A stretch of DNA of 64,000 bases from Agrobacterium pusense (GCF_900102105.1 NZ_FNBB01000005.1:186001-250000), one strand, 5' to 3'; shown: positions 1-10,391, counted from the stretch's first letter. Notes: generated from the letters alone by a model not told the origin. Program-made: numbers and translations.

Positions 1-1
1 C

Positions 2-214
2 GGGTTGTCGATCGAGAATTTCGACATGGTCGACAATCTCATGCTGCACGGCGGGATTTTGCGGCGGGGCGGCAACGTTATTGTCGGCGACGTTTCCGAT
101 GAGGACTTGTATACGGATCTCGCCGCCTACCAGCGCTGCCTTGCAGCGGCGGCGGAAAAACTACTGACACCGATTGACCCTGAAAAAACGAATAGAGTGG
201 AGGCATCATCATGA
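2..214 (+). CDS. C-terminal fragment of an unrecognised protein
   Basis: The open frame runs in from the left edge, so the true start lies outside the window; about 70 C-terminal residues are visible. They contain a stretch reading MLHGGILRRGGNVIVGDVSD and a helical alanine-rich tail. I do not recognise the family from this piece. The stop codon overlaps the ATG of the next gene as ATGA, so the two are almost certainly translated from one message, which suggests a role linked to a small-molecule reductase. The rest of the gene is needed to name it. Confidence 0.6.
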   Translation, partial: GLSIENFDMVDNLMLHGGILRRGGNVIVGDVSDEDLYTDLAAYQRCLAAAAEKLLTPIDPEKTNRVEASS

Positions 215-960
215 GCGGAACCATCCTCATCACCGGCGCGACGTCGGGCTTCGGACAGGCTACGGCCCGACGCTTCATCAGGGAAGGCTGGAAGGTCATC
301 GGCACGGGCCGTCGGGCGGAACGACTGGAGGCACTGGCAGCCGAACTCGGATCGGCTTTCTACGGCGCCGCCTTCGACATCACCGATGAGGACGCAGCCG
401 AAAAAGCGCTTGCCGCCTTGCCGGAGGGCTTCCGAGACATCGATGTCCTCGTCAACAATGCCGGCCTGGCACTGGGCACGGCCCCCGCGCCGCAGGTGCC
501 GCTAAAGGACTGGCAGACCATGGTGAACACCAACATCACCGGTCTGCTGAACATCACCCACCATCTCCTGCCGATACTGATCGACCGTAAAGGTATCGTC
601 GTCAACCTTTCGTCTGTTGCCGCGCATTATCCCTATACGGGCGGCAATGTATACGGCGGCACCAAAGCCTTCCTGCGGCAGTTTTCGCTCGGTCTGCGCT
701 CGGATCTGCACGGCAAGGGCGTCAGGGTAACCTCAATCGAACCGGGCATGTGCGAAACGGAATTTACGCTGGTGCGCACCGGGGGCAATCAGGAAGCTTC
801 GGACAATCTCTACAAGGGCGTCAATCCGATCACGGCCGATGATATCGCCAACACCATCTATTGGGTCGCCTCGCAGCCCAAACATATCAACATCAACAGT
901 CTTGAGCTCATGCCAGTCAACCAGTCCTTCGCCGGTTTCCAGGTCTACCGGGAGAGCTGA
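211..960 (+). CDS. ydfG: YdfG-type NADP-dependent 3-hydroxy acid dehydrogenase (SDR family)
   Basis: A 249-residue classical short-chain dehydrogenase, the usual length for E. coli YdfG, which reduces malonic semialdehyde and oxidises L-allo-threonine or serine with NADP. The Rossmann glycine motif TGATSGFG is at residues 8-15, with RR at 34-35 suited to the NADP phosphate. NNAG is at about 82-85, the catalytic serine at 134-135, and the YxxxK pair is Y148/K152. The ATG overlaps the upstream stop (ATGA), indicating translational coupling. The fold is certain. The exact substrate is inferred from overall resemblance to YdfG and could be another 3-hydroxy acid. Confidence 0.85.
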   Translation: MSGTILITGATSGFGQATARRFIREGWKVIGTGRRAERLEALAAELGSAFYGAAFDITDEDAAEKALAALPEGFRDIDVLVNNAGLALGTAPAPQVPLKDWQTMVNTNITGLLNITHHLLPILIDRKGIVVNLSSVAAHYPYTGGNVYGGTKAFLRQFSLGLRSDLHGKGVRVTSIEPGMCETEFTLVRTGGNQEASDNLYKGVNPITADDIANTIYWVASQPKHININSLELMPVNQSFAGFQVYRES

Positions 961-1023
961 CTTCCCGCGGTAGGGTAGGTTCTGCCGAAAAACCGGGCAG
1001 TCATTCCGGAGCTATGCAGAAAT

Positions 1024-1038
1024 GCAATGCTGCATTGC
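1024..1038. promoter_or_regulatory. 15-bp inverted repeat upstream of the sRNA
   Basis: The sequence GCAATGC-T-GCATTGC is a perfect inverted repeat lying just before the putative promoter of the sRNA. It could be an operator. No regulator next to it explains it, so its role is open. Confidence 0.35.
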
Positions 1039-1082
1039 GAGACTTGCTCTGTTAAAAATCACAGATACCGCTATATTCAAAT

Positions 1083-1199
1083 CATCGAAGCGACGCACTC
1101 CTCCTCCCAGCGTCGCTCGATGTGGATCGGTGGTACTCCTCCTCCCAATCACCGATCAAGTTTGAAGCCTGCCGCACCTCCTCCCGCGGCAGGCTTTTT
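1083..1199 (+). ncRNA. Three-hairpin anti-Shine-Dalgarno sRNA (ar14/cuckoo/CcsR type)
   Basis: Three consecutive hairpins each display a CCUCC-rich loop. Hairpin 1 pairs 1089-1096 with 1110-1117 around ACTCCTCCTCCCA. Hairpin 2 pairs 1125-1132 with 1150-1157 and again exposes CTCCTCCC. Hairpin 3 pairs 1166-1175 with 1186-1195 around ACCTCCTCCC and is followed by a T run (1195-1199), making a Rho-independent terminator. A CTATAT element at 1071-1076 is a plausible -10, giving a start near 1083; the -35 is poor, so another sigma factor such as RpoH may act. This layout matches the alphaproteobacterial sRNA family described as ar14 or cuckoo RNA in rhizobia and CcsR in Rhodobacter, whose loops can pair with ribosome binding sites. 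The exact ends are estimates. Confidence 0.85.
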
Positions 1200-1511
1200 C
1201 CTTTTCTTGGCTCTTTTTTACGTGGTGGATTGGCGTCCGTTTCCCGGCTGCACGCGATGCGTGGACAAGGGGCTGGTTTCTCCCTTGGATTTCCGGGGGA
1301 TTTTCGATTTCCGCGTCAAGGCAACGACTCCTGAAATCAGGCTCGCGTCGATCACGATTTCGTTATGTCTAGATAAATATGCACAGTTTTGTGGCGGTGC
1401 GTCCTCCCGCCCCATTGCTTAGCCTTCCCCCTGTGGTTAAGCATGGGCAAAAGAACGCTTGGGAGGTGCCGGCACGCCAGTGTCCGTGCGCCCGAAGGCG
1501 GCGGGGAGAGA

Positions 1512-2699
1512 ATGGCAGACTTTCAAGAGGCGCTGAAGCAGTTTCAGCCGATCGCGGTTTCATCGATCGCTGAAGACGAGCTCAGGTTGCGGTTGCGTGG
1601 CCTGCAGGCGCGAATGACCCAGCAGAACATCAAGGCGGTCTGGCTCGACGCTTCGTCGTCGCTGACTTATTATACCGGTCTGTCGCTTGGCCTTTCCGAG
1701 CGTATTCACGGTGCTCTGGTGCCGGCCGAGGGCGAGCCGATCTATATAAGCCCGACCTTCGAGGAACCGAAACTCCAGACCCTGATCCGTATCCCCGGCG
1801 CAGTCGCCACCTGGGAAGAGGATGAAAGCCCGTTCGACCTGATGGCAAGGCGTATCGGTGCGCTGGCCTGTGCAGGTCACTTCGTCGCCATCGATCCGGC
1901 TACGCCCTTTGTTTTTGCATCCTCGCTCATGCAGCGTCTGGAAGGCCGCATCATTTCCGCTCAGCCGTTGATTGTCGCCCAGCGGCAGGTCAAGTCTGCA
2001 GCGGAGATCGCCCTCATTCAGACAGCGATGGACGCGAGCTATAATGTGCAGAAGGCCGTGTTCGAAGGCCTGCGTCCCGGCATCTCCACCACGGAAGTCG
2101 CGGATTTCGTCAATGCCGCCCATATTGCCCTTGGCATGAAGCCGCTTTTTGTGGCGGTGCAGTTCGGCGAGGCGACGGCCTATCCGCATGGCGTGCCCCA
2201 TGTGCAGACGCTGAACCAGGGCGACATGGTGCTGGTCGACCTCGGTGGTATTCTTCATGGCTATCGTTCCGATATCACCCGTACCTATGTCTTTGGCAAG
2301 CCAACGGAACGGCAGCGTTTTCTCTGGAATGCCGAACGTGACGCACAGGCCGCGGCCTTCGCTGCCGCCCGCGTTGGCGCCGCCTGTTTCGAGGTGGACA
2401 AGGCCGCCCGGGACAGTCTGAAGGCGGCCGGATTTGGCCCGGATTATCAGCTTCCCGGTCTGCCGCACCGCACGGGTCACGGGCTTGGGCTGGATATTCA
2501 CGAAGAACCCTATATCGTTGCAGGAAATGCCACGGCGCTTGAGCCCGGCATGTGTTTTTCCATCGAGCCGATGCTGTGCGTTTATGGGGAATGCGGCGTT
2601 CGTCTCGAAGATATCGCTTACATGACGGAGGCAGGGCCGCGCTGGTTCTGCCCACCGGAAACGAACCTCGACCGGTTGTTTCAGCCGGTCGCCGGGTAA
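1512..2699 (+). CDS. M24-family metallopeptidase (Xaa-Pro aminopeptidase/creatinase fold)
   Basis: A 395-residue protein with a creatinase-like N-terminal domain (about 1-160) and a C-terminal pita-bread domain. All five metal ligands of M24 peptidases can be placed: D243 in LVDLGG, D254 in YRSDITRT, H323 in RTGHGLGLDIHE, E352 in FSIEPM and E366 in VRLEDIAY. The chosen ATG has GGGGAGAG eight bases upstream; the longer open frame from 1389 would run through sequence without protein character. It ends about 120 bases before dppA on the same strand, so it probably works with the peptide importer by cleaving imported X-Pro peptides. The family also contains non-peptidase hydrolases, so the substrate is inferred. 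Confidence 0.85.
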   Translation: MADFQEALKQFQPIAVSSIAEDELRLRLRGLQARMTQQNIKAVWLDASSSLTYYTGLSLGLSERIHGALVPAEGEPIYISPTFEEPKLQTLIRIPGAVATWEEDESPFDLMARRIGALACAGHFVAIDPATPFVFASSLMQRLEGRIISAQPLIVAQRQVKSAAEIALIQTAMDASYNVQKAVFEGLRPGISTTEVADFVNAAHIALGMKPLFVAVQFGEATAYPHGVPHVQTLNQGDMVLVDLGGILHGYRSDITRTYVFGKPTERQRFLWNAERDAQAAAFAAARVGAACFEVDKAARDSLKAAGFGPDYQLPGLPHRTGHGLGLDIHEEPYIVAGNATALEPGMCFSIEPMLCVYGECGVRLEDIAYMTEAGPRWFCPPETNLDRLFQPVAG

Positions 2700-2819
2700 T
2701 TGGTCGGGAGGCAAAGACCGAACGGCGAGACGGGCATCCCCGTGCCGCCGCTGACCAGAAGAAGGTAGGCCCCTGGAGGGGGCCGCAGGAACTCAGAAAA
2801 AGAGGGAAAGGACCATCAG

Positions 2820-4424
2820 ATGAAAATGCTGACCCGCAGTTTGCTTATCGCTTCTGCACTTGCGATGACTTCCGCCATGCCAGCCATGGCGAAGACCTTC
2901 GTTTACTGCTCCGAGGCATCGCCGGAAGGCTTTGATCCGTCGCCTTACACCGCCGGCGGCACCTTCGACGCTTCCGCGCATCCGGTCTACAACCGTCTGA
3001 CGGAGTTCAAAAAGGGCACGACAGAAGTAGAGCCGGGCCTTGCGGAAAAGTGGGACGTTTCCAAGGATGGTCTCGAGTACACTTTCCACCTGCGCAAGGG
3101 CGTCAAGTGGCACTCCAACGACAAGTTCACGCCGAGCCGCGAATTCAACGCTGACGACGTGATCTTCAGCTACAACCGCCAGGGCGACGCGAAGAACCCG
3201 TGGAACCAGTATATCGCAGGCATCACCTACGAATATTACAACTCCATGGAAATGCCGTCCCTGATCAAGGAAATCGTCAAGGTCGACGATTACACGGTCA
3301 AGTTCGTGCTGACCCGCCCGGAAGCGCCGTTCCTCGCCAACATCGCCATGCCTTTCGCCTCCATCGTGTCGAAGGAATATGCCGATACGCTTGAGAAGGC
3401 CGGCACCAAGGAAGACTTCAACAATCTGCCGATCGGCACCGGTCCGTTCAAGTTCGTCGCCTATCAGAAGGACGCGGTCATCCGCTTCCAGAAGAACGCC
3501 GACTACTGGGGTGAAGCCCCGAAGATCGACGACCTGATCTTCGCGATCACGCCTGACGCTGCGGTTCGCCTGCAGAAGCTGAAGGCTGGCGAATGCCACC
3601 TGATGCCATACCCTGCTCCGGCTGATCTCGCGACCATCCGCGCCGACAAGAACCTCAAGCTCGATGAACAGCCGGGCCTGAACGTCGCTTACTTCGCCTA
3701 CAACACGACCGTTGCACCTTTCGACAAGCCGGAAGTCCGCAAGGCGCTGAACATGGCGATGAACAAGCAGGCGATCATCGACGCCGTGTTCCAGGGTGCA
3801 GGCCAGGTTGCCAAGAACCCGATCCCGCCGACGATGTGGTCCTACAACGACAGCATCAAGGACGATGCTTACGATCCGGAAGCTGCCAAGAAGGCTCTCG
3901 AAGCCGCTGGCGTCAAGGATCTGTCGATGAAGATCTGGGCGATGCCGGTGCAGCGTCCTTACATGCCGAACGCCCGTCGTACCGCCGAGCTGATCCAGTC
4001 GGATTTTGCGAAGGTCGGCGTCAAGGCCGAGATCGTCTCCTTCGAGTGGGGTGAATATCTCAAGAAGTCCACCGAAACGAAGCGCGACGGTGCCGTCATC
4101 CTCGGCTGGACCGGCGACAACGGCGACCCGGACAACTTCCTTAGCGTTCTCCTGTCCTGCGCCGCAACCGGTGAAGGCGGTGCGAACCGTGCACAGTGGT
4201 GCAACAAGGAGTTCTCGGACCTCTTGGCCAAGGCAAAGCAGACCACCGACGTTGCCGAGCGCACCAAGCTTTATGAGCAGGCACAGGTGATCTTCAAGGA
4301 ACAGGCTCCGTGGGCGACGCTTGCGCACTCCACGCAGTTCGTTCCCATGTCCGCCAAGGTTTCCGGCTTCACCATGAGCCCGCTTGGCGACTTCACCTTC
4401 GAAAACGTCGACATCGCGGAGTAA
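2820..4424 (+). CDS. dppA: Periplasmic dipeptide/oligopeptide-binding protein of an ABC importer
   Basis: A 534-residue family 5 extracellular solute-binding protein, the usual size for DppA. It begins with a Sec signal peptide ([19 protein letters not shown], cleavage near AMA-KTF). The mature part shows the typical features: [11 protein letters not shown] near the start, [11 protein letters not shown] at about 110, and the late [13 protein letters not shown] segment seen in DppA-like proteins. The start has GAGGGAAAGGA upstream. It opens a dppABCDF operon, separated from dppB by a strong hairpin. It should capture dipeptides in the periplasm and pass them to DppBC. Haem or other peptide-like ligands are also possible in this family. 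Confidence 0.9.
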   Translation: MKMLTRSLLIASALAMTSAMPAMAKTFVYCSEASPEGFDPSPYTAGGTFDASAHPVYNRLTEFKKGTTEVEPGLAEKWDVSKDGLEYTFHLRKGVKWHSNDKFTPSREFNADDVIFSYNRQGDAKNPWNQYIAGITYEYYNSMEMPSLIKEIVKVDDYTVKFVLTRPEAPFLANIAMPFASIVSKEYADTLEKAGTKEDFNNLPIGTGPFKFVAYQKDAVIRFQKNADYWGEAPKIDDLIFAITPDAAVRLQKLKAGECHLMPYPAPADLATIRADKNLKLDEQPGLNVAYFAYNTTVAPFDKPEVRKALNMAMNKQAIIDAVFQGAGQVAKNPIPPTMWSYNDSIKDDAYDPEAAKKALEAAGVKDLSMKIWAMPVQRPYMPNARRTAELIQSDFAKVGVKAEIVSFEWGEYLKKSTETKRDGAVILGWTGDNGDPDNFLSVLLSCAATGEGGANRAQWCNKEFSDLLAKAKQTTDVAERTKLYEQAQVIFKEQAPWATLAHSTQFVPMSAKVSGFTMSPLGDFTFENVDIAE

Positions 4425-4438
4425 TCCCCGAACAACCG

Positions 4439-4475
4439 GACGCGCGGAAGAACCCTGTTCTTCCGCGCGTCTTTT
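4439..4475 (+). terminator. Intercistronic hairpin between dppA and dppB (partial terminator)
   Basis: A perfect 14-bp stem (4439-4452 with 4458-4471) with a five-base loop is followed by TTTT. Such attenuating or mRNA-stabilising hairpins after the binding-protein gene are common and let the binding protein be made in excess over the permease. The stem is seen directly; the attenuation role is inference. Confidence 0.75.
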
Positions 4476-4487
4476 CAGGAAAAAGCC

Positions 4488-5495
4488 ATGATCCGGTTCA
4501 TTCTCGGCAAACTTCTCTATCTCGTTCCGACCTTCCTCGGCATCACCATCGTTGCCTTCGCCTTCGTGCGCGTCCTGCCGGGCGATCCCGTGCTGCTGAT
4601 GGCGGGCGAGCGTGGCATTTCGCCCGAACGGCATGCGCAGCTTGCCGAACAGCTCGGCTTTGCCCAGCCCGTGTGGCAGCAATATCTTCATTTCCTGGGA
4701 CGGCTGCTTCAGGGCGATCTCGGTAATTCGCTGGTCACCAAGAAGCCGGTTCTCACCGAGTTCCTGTCGCTCTTTCCCGCGACGGTCGAGCTTGGTCTCG
4801 TCGCCATCATCATCGCAACGCTGATTGGCGTTCCGGTCGGCGTGATCGCCGCTATTCGCCGCGGCTCCTGGTTCGACCAGATTTCCATGACGACGGCGCT
4901 CGTCGGCTTCTCCATGCCGATCTTCTGGTGGGGTCTGCTGCTCATCATCATGTTCTCCGGTATCCTGCAATGGACGCCGGTTTCGGGCCGCATCTCGCTG
5001 ATGTATTTCTTCCCCTCCGTCACCGGTTTCATGCTGATCGACAGCCTGATTTCGGGACAGAAGGGCGCCTTCGCCTCGGCCTTTTCGCATCTTATCCTGC
5101 CCTCGGTGGTGCTTGCCACCATTCCGCTTGCCGTCATTGCGCGCCAGACGCGCTCGGCCATGCTGGAGGTTCTCGGCGAGGATTATGTGCGCACGGCCCG
5201 CGCCAAGGGCATGTCGCCTTCCCGTGTCGTCGGCATCCATGCGCTGCGCAACGCCATGATCCCCGTCATCACCACCATCGGTCTGCAGATCGGCGTGCTG
5301 ATGGCTGGCGCCATCCTGACCGAAACCATCTTTTCCTGGCCGGGTATCGGCAAGTGGATGATCGATTCCATCTCGCGCCGCGACTATCCGGTCGTGCAGA
5401 GCGGCCTGCTGTTGATTGCGGGTCTGGTGATGATCGTCAACCTGCTCGTCGACCTGACCTACGGCCTCATCAATCCAAGGATCCGTCACAAATGA
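4488..5495 (+). CDS. dppB: Dipeptide ABC transporter inner-membrane permease DppB
   Basis: A 335-residue membrane protein with about six hydrophobic segments. It starts with MIRFILGKLLYLVPTFLGI, typical of DppB/OppB, and includes the conserved FVRVLPGDP after the first membrane helix. The EAA-loop region reads EDYVRTARAKGMSPSRVV, where the permease contacts the ATPases. The gene follows the intercistronic hairpin and its stop overlaps the dppC start (ATGA), so dppB and dppC are translationally coupled. Its length agrees with E. coli DppB (339 residues). Confidence 0.93.
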   Translation: MIRFILGKLLYLVPTFLGITIVAFAFVRVLPGDPVLLMAGERGISPERHAQLAEQLGFAQPVWQQYLHFLGRLLQGDLGNSLVTKKPVLTEFLSLFPATVELGLVAIIIATLIGVPVGVIAAIRRGSWFDQISMTTALVGFSMPIFWWGLLLIIMFSGILQWTPVSGRISLMYFFPSVTGFMLIDSLISGQKGAFASAFSHLILPSVVLATIPLAVIARQTRSAMLEVLGEDYVRTARAKGMSPSRVVGIHALRNAMIPVITTIGLQIGVLMAGAILTETIFSWPGIGKWMIDSISRRDYPVVQSGLLLIAGLVMIVNLLVDLTYGLINPRIRHK

Positions 5496-6406
5496 GCGAT
5501 GTGACCACAGCTCCGGTCGTCAGGCTTTCTGACGCCGCCATCCGCCGCCGGATGATCGCCGATTTCTGGTTCTATTTCCGTCAGAACCGTGGTGCCGTCA
5601 TCGGCCTTGCCGTGTTTATTCTCCTCGTGCTGGTCGCGGTTTTTGCGCCGCTGATCGCGCCGCATGATCCAACCCAGCAATATCGCGATGCGCTGCTGGT
5701 GCCGCCGGTCTGGCAGGAAGGCGGCCGGGCCGGCTTCTTCTTCGGCACGGACGCCGTCGGGCGTGACATGTTGTCCCGTCTGATATACGGCGCGCAATAT
5801 TCGCTGTTCATCGGCATCGTTGTCGTTTCCATCGCGCTCATTGGCGGCATTGTCATCGGTCTCATTGCCGGCTTTTTCGGCGGCTGGGTCGATACCGTCA
5901 TCATGCGTGTGATGGACGTCATCCTGGCGTTCCCATCGCTGCTTCTGGCGCTGGTGCTGGTCGCGATCCTTGGGCCGGGGCTCACCAACGCGATGATCGC
6001 CATTGCCATCGTCTATCAGCCGCATTTTGCGCGTCTGACGCGTGCAGCGGTCATGAGCGAGCTTCGGCGTGAATATGTCACGGCCGCGCGCGTGGCCGGT
6101 GCCGGCAATCTCCGGCTGATGTTCAAGACCATCCTGCCGAACTGCCTTGCACCACTAATCGTACAGGCAACGCTTTCGTTCTCGTCTGCGGTTCTCGATG
6201 CGGCCGCACTCGGCTTCCTCGGCATGGGCGCTCAGCCGCCTGCCTCCGAATGGGGCACGATGCTGGCGGAAGCGCGTGAGTTCATTCTGCGGGCCTGGTG
6301 GGTTGTTACCCTTCCCGGCCTGACGATCCTGATCTCGGTGCTTGCCATCAACCTGATGGGTGACGGGCTGCGTGATGCGCTCGATCCCAAACTGAAGCGG
6401 AGCTGA
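5492..6406 (+). CDS. dppC: Dipeptide ABC transporter inner-membrane permease DppC
   Basis: A 304-residue permease whose ATG overlaps the dppB stop. It has a soluble N-terminus, a first membrane helix (AVIGLAVFILLVLVAVF), and then the DppC/OppC periplasmic segment containing APHDPTQQY and FFGTDAVGRDMLSR. The EAA loop is REYVTAARVAGAGNLRLM. It forms the translocation channel with DppB. An open frame extending further upstream inside dppB is an artefact, because the overlapping ATG sits exactly at the coupled position. Confidence 0.93.
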   Translation: MSDVTTAPVVRLSDAAIRRRMIADFWFYFRQNRGAVIGLAVFILLVLVAVFAPLIAPHDPTQQYRDALLVPPVWQEGGRAGFFFGTDAVGRDMLSRLIYGAQYSLFIGIVVVSIALIGGIVIGLIAGFFGGWVDTVIMRVMDVILAFPSLLLALVLVAILGPGLTNAMIAIAIVYQPHFARLTRAAVMSELRREYVTAARVAGAGNLRLMFKTILPNCLAPLIVQATLSFSSAVLDAAALGFLGMGAQPPASEWGTMLAEAREFILRAWWVVTLPGLTILISVLAINLMGDGLRDALDPKLKRS

Positions 6407-6409
6407 GAT

Positions 6410-7245
6410 ATGAGCCTGCTGAAAATCAAGAACCTGACGGTGAAATTCGCCACCGCCACCGGTGCCTTCACCGCCGTCGACGGAATTGATGTGTCCGTGG
6501 ACAAACACGAAGTGCTGGCCATCGTCGGTGAATCCGGTTCGGGCAAATCGGTATCGATGCTCGCCGTCATGGGCCTGCTGCCCGATACGGCGACGATTAC
6601 CGCCGATGAGATGGTCTTTGACGGCATCAATCTGCTGGCCATGTCGCCGCAGGAGCGCCGCAAGCTGATCGGCCGTGAGATCACCATGATCTTCCAGGAG
6701 CCGGTCGCCTCGCTCAATCCGTCCTTCACGGTCGGTTTCCAGATCGAGGAAGTGCTTCGCCTCAATCTCGGCATGAGCGGCGCTGCCGCACGCGCCCGCG
6801 CGCTGGAGCTATTCCGTGCTGTCGGTATTCCCGATCCGGAATCCAAGCTCAAGGCCTATCCGCACCAGATGTCGGGCGGGCAGTGCCAGCGCGTGATGAT
6901 CGCCATTGCGATTGCCTCCAAGCCGCGTCTCCTGATCGCCGACGAGCCGACGACTGCGCTCGACGTGACGATACAGAAGCAGATTCTCGACCTGCTGATG
7001 AAGCTGCAGGAAGAATATGGCATGGCGCTGATCCTCATCACCCACGATATGGGCGTGGTTGCCGAGACCGCCGATCGTGTCGTCGTGCAATATAAGGGCC
7101 GCAAGATGGAGGAGGCGGATGTGCTGAGCCTCTTCGAAGCCCCGCAGCATCCCTACACCAAGGCATTGCTTTCGGCCCTGCCGGAAAATGCCACCGGCGA
7201 CCGTCTGCCCACCGTCTCCGATTTCTTCGGCAAGGAGGGCGTTCG

Positions 7246-7249
<4 letters not shown>
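6410..7249 (+). CDS. dppD: Dipeptide ABC transporter ATP-binding protein DppD
   Basis: A 279-residue ABC ATPase. Walker [12 protein letters not shown] is at about residues 38-48, the Q-loop in [17 protein letters not shown], the signature [16 protein letters not shown], and Walker [13 protein letters not shown]. It lacks most of the C-terminal oligopeptide/dipeptide extension seen in some DppD proteins (about 330 residues), so it is on the short side. It lies three bases after dppC and overlaps dppF by four bases. With DppF it forms the heterodimer that powers peptide import. Confidence 0.92.
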
Positions 7250-8091
<842 letters not shown>

Positions 8092-8114
8092 CGGTTGACG
8101 AAAGAGGTTGGGAG

Positions 8115-8143
8115 CAGGCCGGATTTCCGGCCTGTTCTTTTTT
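8115..8143. terminator. Rho-independent terminator after dppF
   Basis: An 8-bp GC stem (8115-8122 with 8127-8134) with an ATTT loop is followed by TTCTTTTTT. It closes the dpp operon and abuts the stop codon of the convergent dehydrogenase gene. Confidence 0.85.
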
Positions 8144-9618
8144 CAGGACTTCAGGAAACGCCCAATTGCCGCCAGGGCGCCCTGCTCGCGAATGTTGCGA
8201 TAGGCGGCTTTCAGGGCCAGGACAAAGGTTTCGGTGGCGGGCAGGTCGCTGCCAAAGGTGCGTTTGAAACCGAGGAAGCGGTCGACCACCGCATCCGGAG
8301 CCATCGCCAGTTGATCCGGCGCATCCCATTCCCTGAAGGCGGGGTCGAGAATGGTGATCGGCTGCCCCTTTTCATCTTCCTCTGCACAGGACCTGATCCA
8401 CAGCGCGACGGCAAAAATGACCGCTCCGCACTCAGCCTTTTCCGCCAGCAATTCTCGTAGTGGTGAAAGTATCCGCAGCGGCACTTTCTGCGACGCATCG
8501 GAGGCGATCTGCATGGTCTTGTGCTGCAATGAGGGATTGGCGAAACGCTGCCGCAGGCCGGCTGCGAATTCAGAACCATTGACGGCAGGATCCAGCGTCC
8601 GTCCGACCTCACGCCAATAGACGTCGATGAAGTCGCGCACGGTCTTTTCAGCCCAGGCATCGGCCACCGTCGCAAGGCCGGCAATCTGGCCGATGGCGGC
8701 GATGGCACTGTGGGAGCCGTTCAGCATCCTCAGCTTCATATGCTCGTAAGGTTCGACATCATCGACGAATTCCACGCCCGATTTCTCAAGCGCCGGTCTG
8801 CCATGAGGAAAACGGTCTTCGATGACGAAACGGAAATAAGGTTCCGCAACGACCGGCCATGCATCGCTGAGGCCGAGTGCGGCCGAAATCGCATCCCGGT
8901 CCGCATCCGTGGTGGCGGGAACGATACGGTCCACCATCGAGCAGGGGCAGGCAATATTGGCTTCGATGAAGGAGGCCAGTTCCTGATCCGCAAGGCTCGC
9001 GAATTCCAGCAGCAGCTTTCGCAGCATGTGGCCGTTGGCGGGCAGGTTGTCGCAGGACAGCAGCGTCAGCGGCAGGGAGCCTTCGGCACGTCTGCGCCGG
9101 GTCGCTGCAAGGATGAAGCCGAAGATCGAGCGCGGCCGCTCCGGGTTTTCGAGATCGTGGACGATATCGGGATGGTCGCGCAGCAGGCTGCGGGAGGCGA
9201 GATTGGTCAGGTAACCCTTTTCCGTCACGGTCAGGGTCACGATGAGAACGCGCGGGTCGGCCATCCGCTCCACCAGTCGCTCCGGGTTTTCCGGGGCGAC
9301 GACGGTTTCAAGAATCGAGCCGACGATGCGCAGGCGCTCGCTTTGGCCATCGCGAAGGCAGAAGGTGTAGAGATTATCCTGCGGTTCGATGGCGTCGCGG
9401 GTGTCCGGGCTGCGCAGCGATGCGGCGACGATGCCCCATCCTGTTTCGCCGCGATTGAGGCAATCGTCGATGAAAACCGCCTGATGCGCCCGGTGAAAGG
9501 CGCCGACGCCGAGATGCACGATGCCGGGCGTGATTTTCATGCGCTCATAGGCAGGGGTCGTGACCGTGTGCGGCAGGCGGGGCAGGGTTCTAGCGGAAAG
9601 CCGGTCCATCATCAGCAC
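8143..9618 (-). CDS. Mannitol dehydrogenase family oxidoreductase (fructuronate reductase/mannitol 2-dehydrogenase)
   Basis: A 491-residue polyol-specific long-chain dehydrogenase. The N-terminal NAD-binding motif is GIVHLGVGAFHRAHQAVF at about 32-49, followed by GWGIVAASLRSP. The catalytic lysine region KLRMLNGSHSA carries the K-x5-NxxH pattern of this family. The first codon could be GTG at 9618 (AGGGGG five bases before) or ATG six bases further in. Family members reduce fructuronate to mannonate (UxuB), tagaturonate to altronate, or oxidise mannitol or arabinitol. The neighbouring GntR regulator and galactarolactone enzyme favour a sugar-acid substrate, which is inference. Confidence 0.85.
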   Translation of the reverse strand: MLMMDRLSARTLPRLPHTVTTPAYERMKITPGIVHLGVGAFHRAHQAVFIDDCLNRGETGWGIVAASLRSPDTRDAIEPQDNLYTFCLRDGQSERLRIVGSILETVVAPENPERLVERMADPRVLIVTLTVTEKGYLTNLASRSLLRDHPDIVHDLENPERPRSIFGFILAATRRRRAEGSLPLTLLSCDNLPANGHMLRKLLLEFASLADQELASFIEANIACPCSMVDRIVPATTDADRDAISAALGLSDAWPVVAEPYFRFVIEDRFPHGRPALEKSGVEFVDDVEPYEHMKLRMLNGSHSAIAAIGQIAGLATVADAWAEKTVRDFIDVYWREVGRTLDPAVNGSEFAAGLRQRFANPSLQHKTMQIASDASQKVPLRILSPLRELLAEKAECGAVIFAVALWIRSCAEEDEKGQPITILDPAFREWDAPDQLAMAPDAVVDRFLGFKRTFGSDLPATETFVLALKAAYRNIREQGALAAIGRFLKS

Positions 9619-9716
9619 AAAATCCCCCTGGCGAATGAGATGGTTTCGGCTCGCGCTGATGGAATTGCGACCCCGGGGTTTTCGCGCATGCAGTCCTCCA
9701 CTTGTCTTTTAATTGA

Positions 9717-10391
9717 TCAGGCGCCGGCCTCTTTGAACAGTCGGACCTGACGCAGCGTGTTCTGGCGGCTGCGCTCCAGGTGCCGCCACAGCGCATCGAT
9801 GATCTGGGCCTTGCTGCCGGCGGCAATGGCATCGGCAATATTCTGGTGCTCCTCGACCGAGCGGGCGTAATCACCGAGGATCGAGACGAAGACCGTGTGG
9901 GTCTGGTCTAGAATGCGCTCATGCGAACCGGAAATGACCGGAATGCGCGCCGCTGCGACCAGGGTCGCGTGGAAACTGCGGTCGTAAAAAAGCGCTTTCG
10001 ACAATTCATCCAGCGTCGAGCCTTTGGCGAAGGCGCGGTGTTTGTCGAGGCTTTCCAGCAGTGCTACGTGCAGCGTTCCGTCCAGCTGCCCGGCATCGAA
10101 GGCCACTTCAACCGCACCTTTTTCAAGCAGCATCCTGGCCGCGTATAGTTCCTCCACATCCTCGACCGTGAAGTCGCGCACCACCATTCCGCGCCGGGAC
10201 GAACTGACCACCAGCCCATCCGCCTCGAGTTTCAGGCAGGCTTCCTTGACCGGCGTCGGGCTGATGCCGAGATCGGCGGCAAGTTCATTTGGCAGCAGAC
10301 GTTCGCCGCCGCGCAATTTGCCGCTGACGATGCGTGCGCGCAGTTCCCGGTGCGCCTGTTCGGCGAGCGTGACTTTGACGAGTGTGTTCAT
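9717..10391 (-). CDS. GntR-family (FadR/FCD subfamily) transcriptional regulator
   Basis: A 224-residue regulator. The N-terminal winged helix (about 5-70) holds the GntR motif LLPNELAADLGISPTPVKEA followed by LEADGLVVSSSRRGMVV; the C-terminal helical FCD domain runs from about 80 to the end. The ATG at 10391 is preferred over a GTG six bases earlier. It lies between the dehydrogenase gene downstream on the same strand and gci on the opposite strand, so it probably represses both and responds to a sugar acid or lactone. The 280-bp gap to gci contains a long AT palindrome that may be part of its control region. Confidence 0.85.
   Translation of the reverse strand: MNTLVKVTLAEQAHRELRARIVSGKLRGGERLLPNELAADLGISPTPVKEACLKLEADGLVVSSSRRGMVVRDFTVEDVEELYAARMLLEKGAVEVAFDAGQLDGTLHVALLESLDKHRAFAKGSTLDELSKALFYDRSFHATLVAAARIPVISGSHERILDQTHTVFVSILGDYARSVEEHQNIADAIAAGSKAQIIDALWRHLERSRQNTLRQVRLFKEAGA

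Noticed and set aside
1027-1422. 131-residue open frame on the plus strand
   Set aside because: It overlaps the three-hairpin sRNA and its terminator, lacks a ribosome binding site and looks unlike any protein.
2793-5489. 898-residue open frame on the minus strand
   Set aside because: It lies antisense to dppA and dppB, is rich in H, D, R and G and has no family features; it is a shadow of high-GC codon bias.
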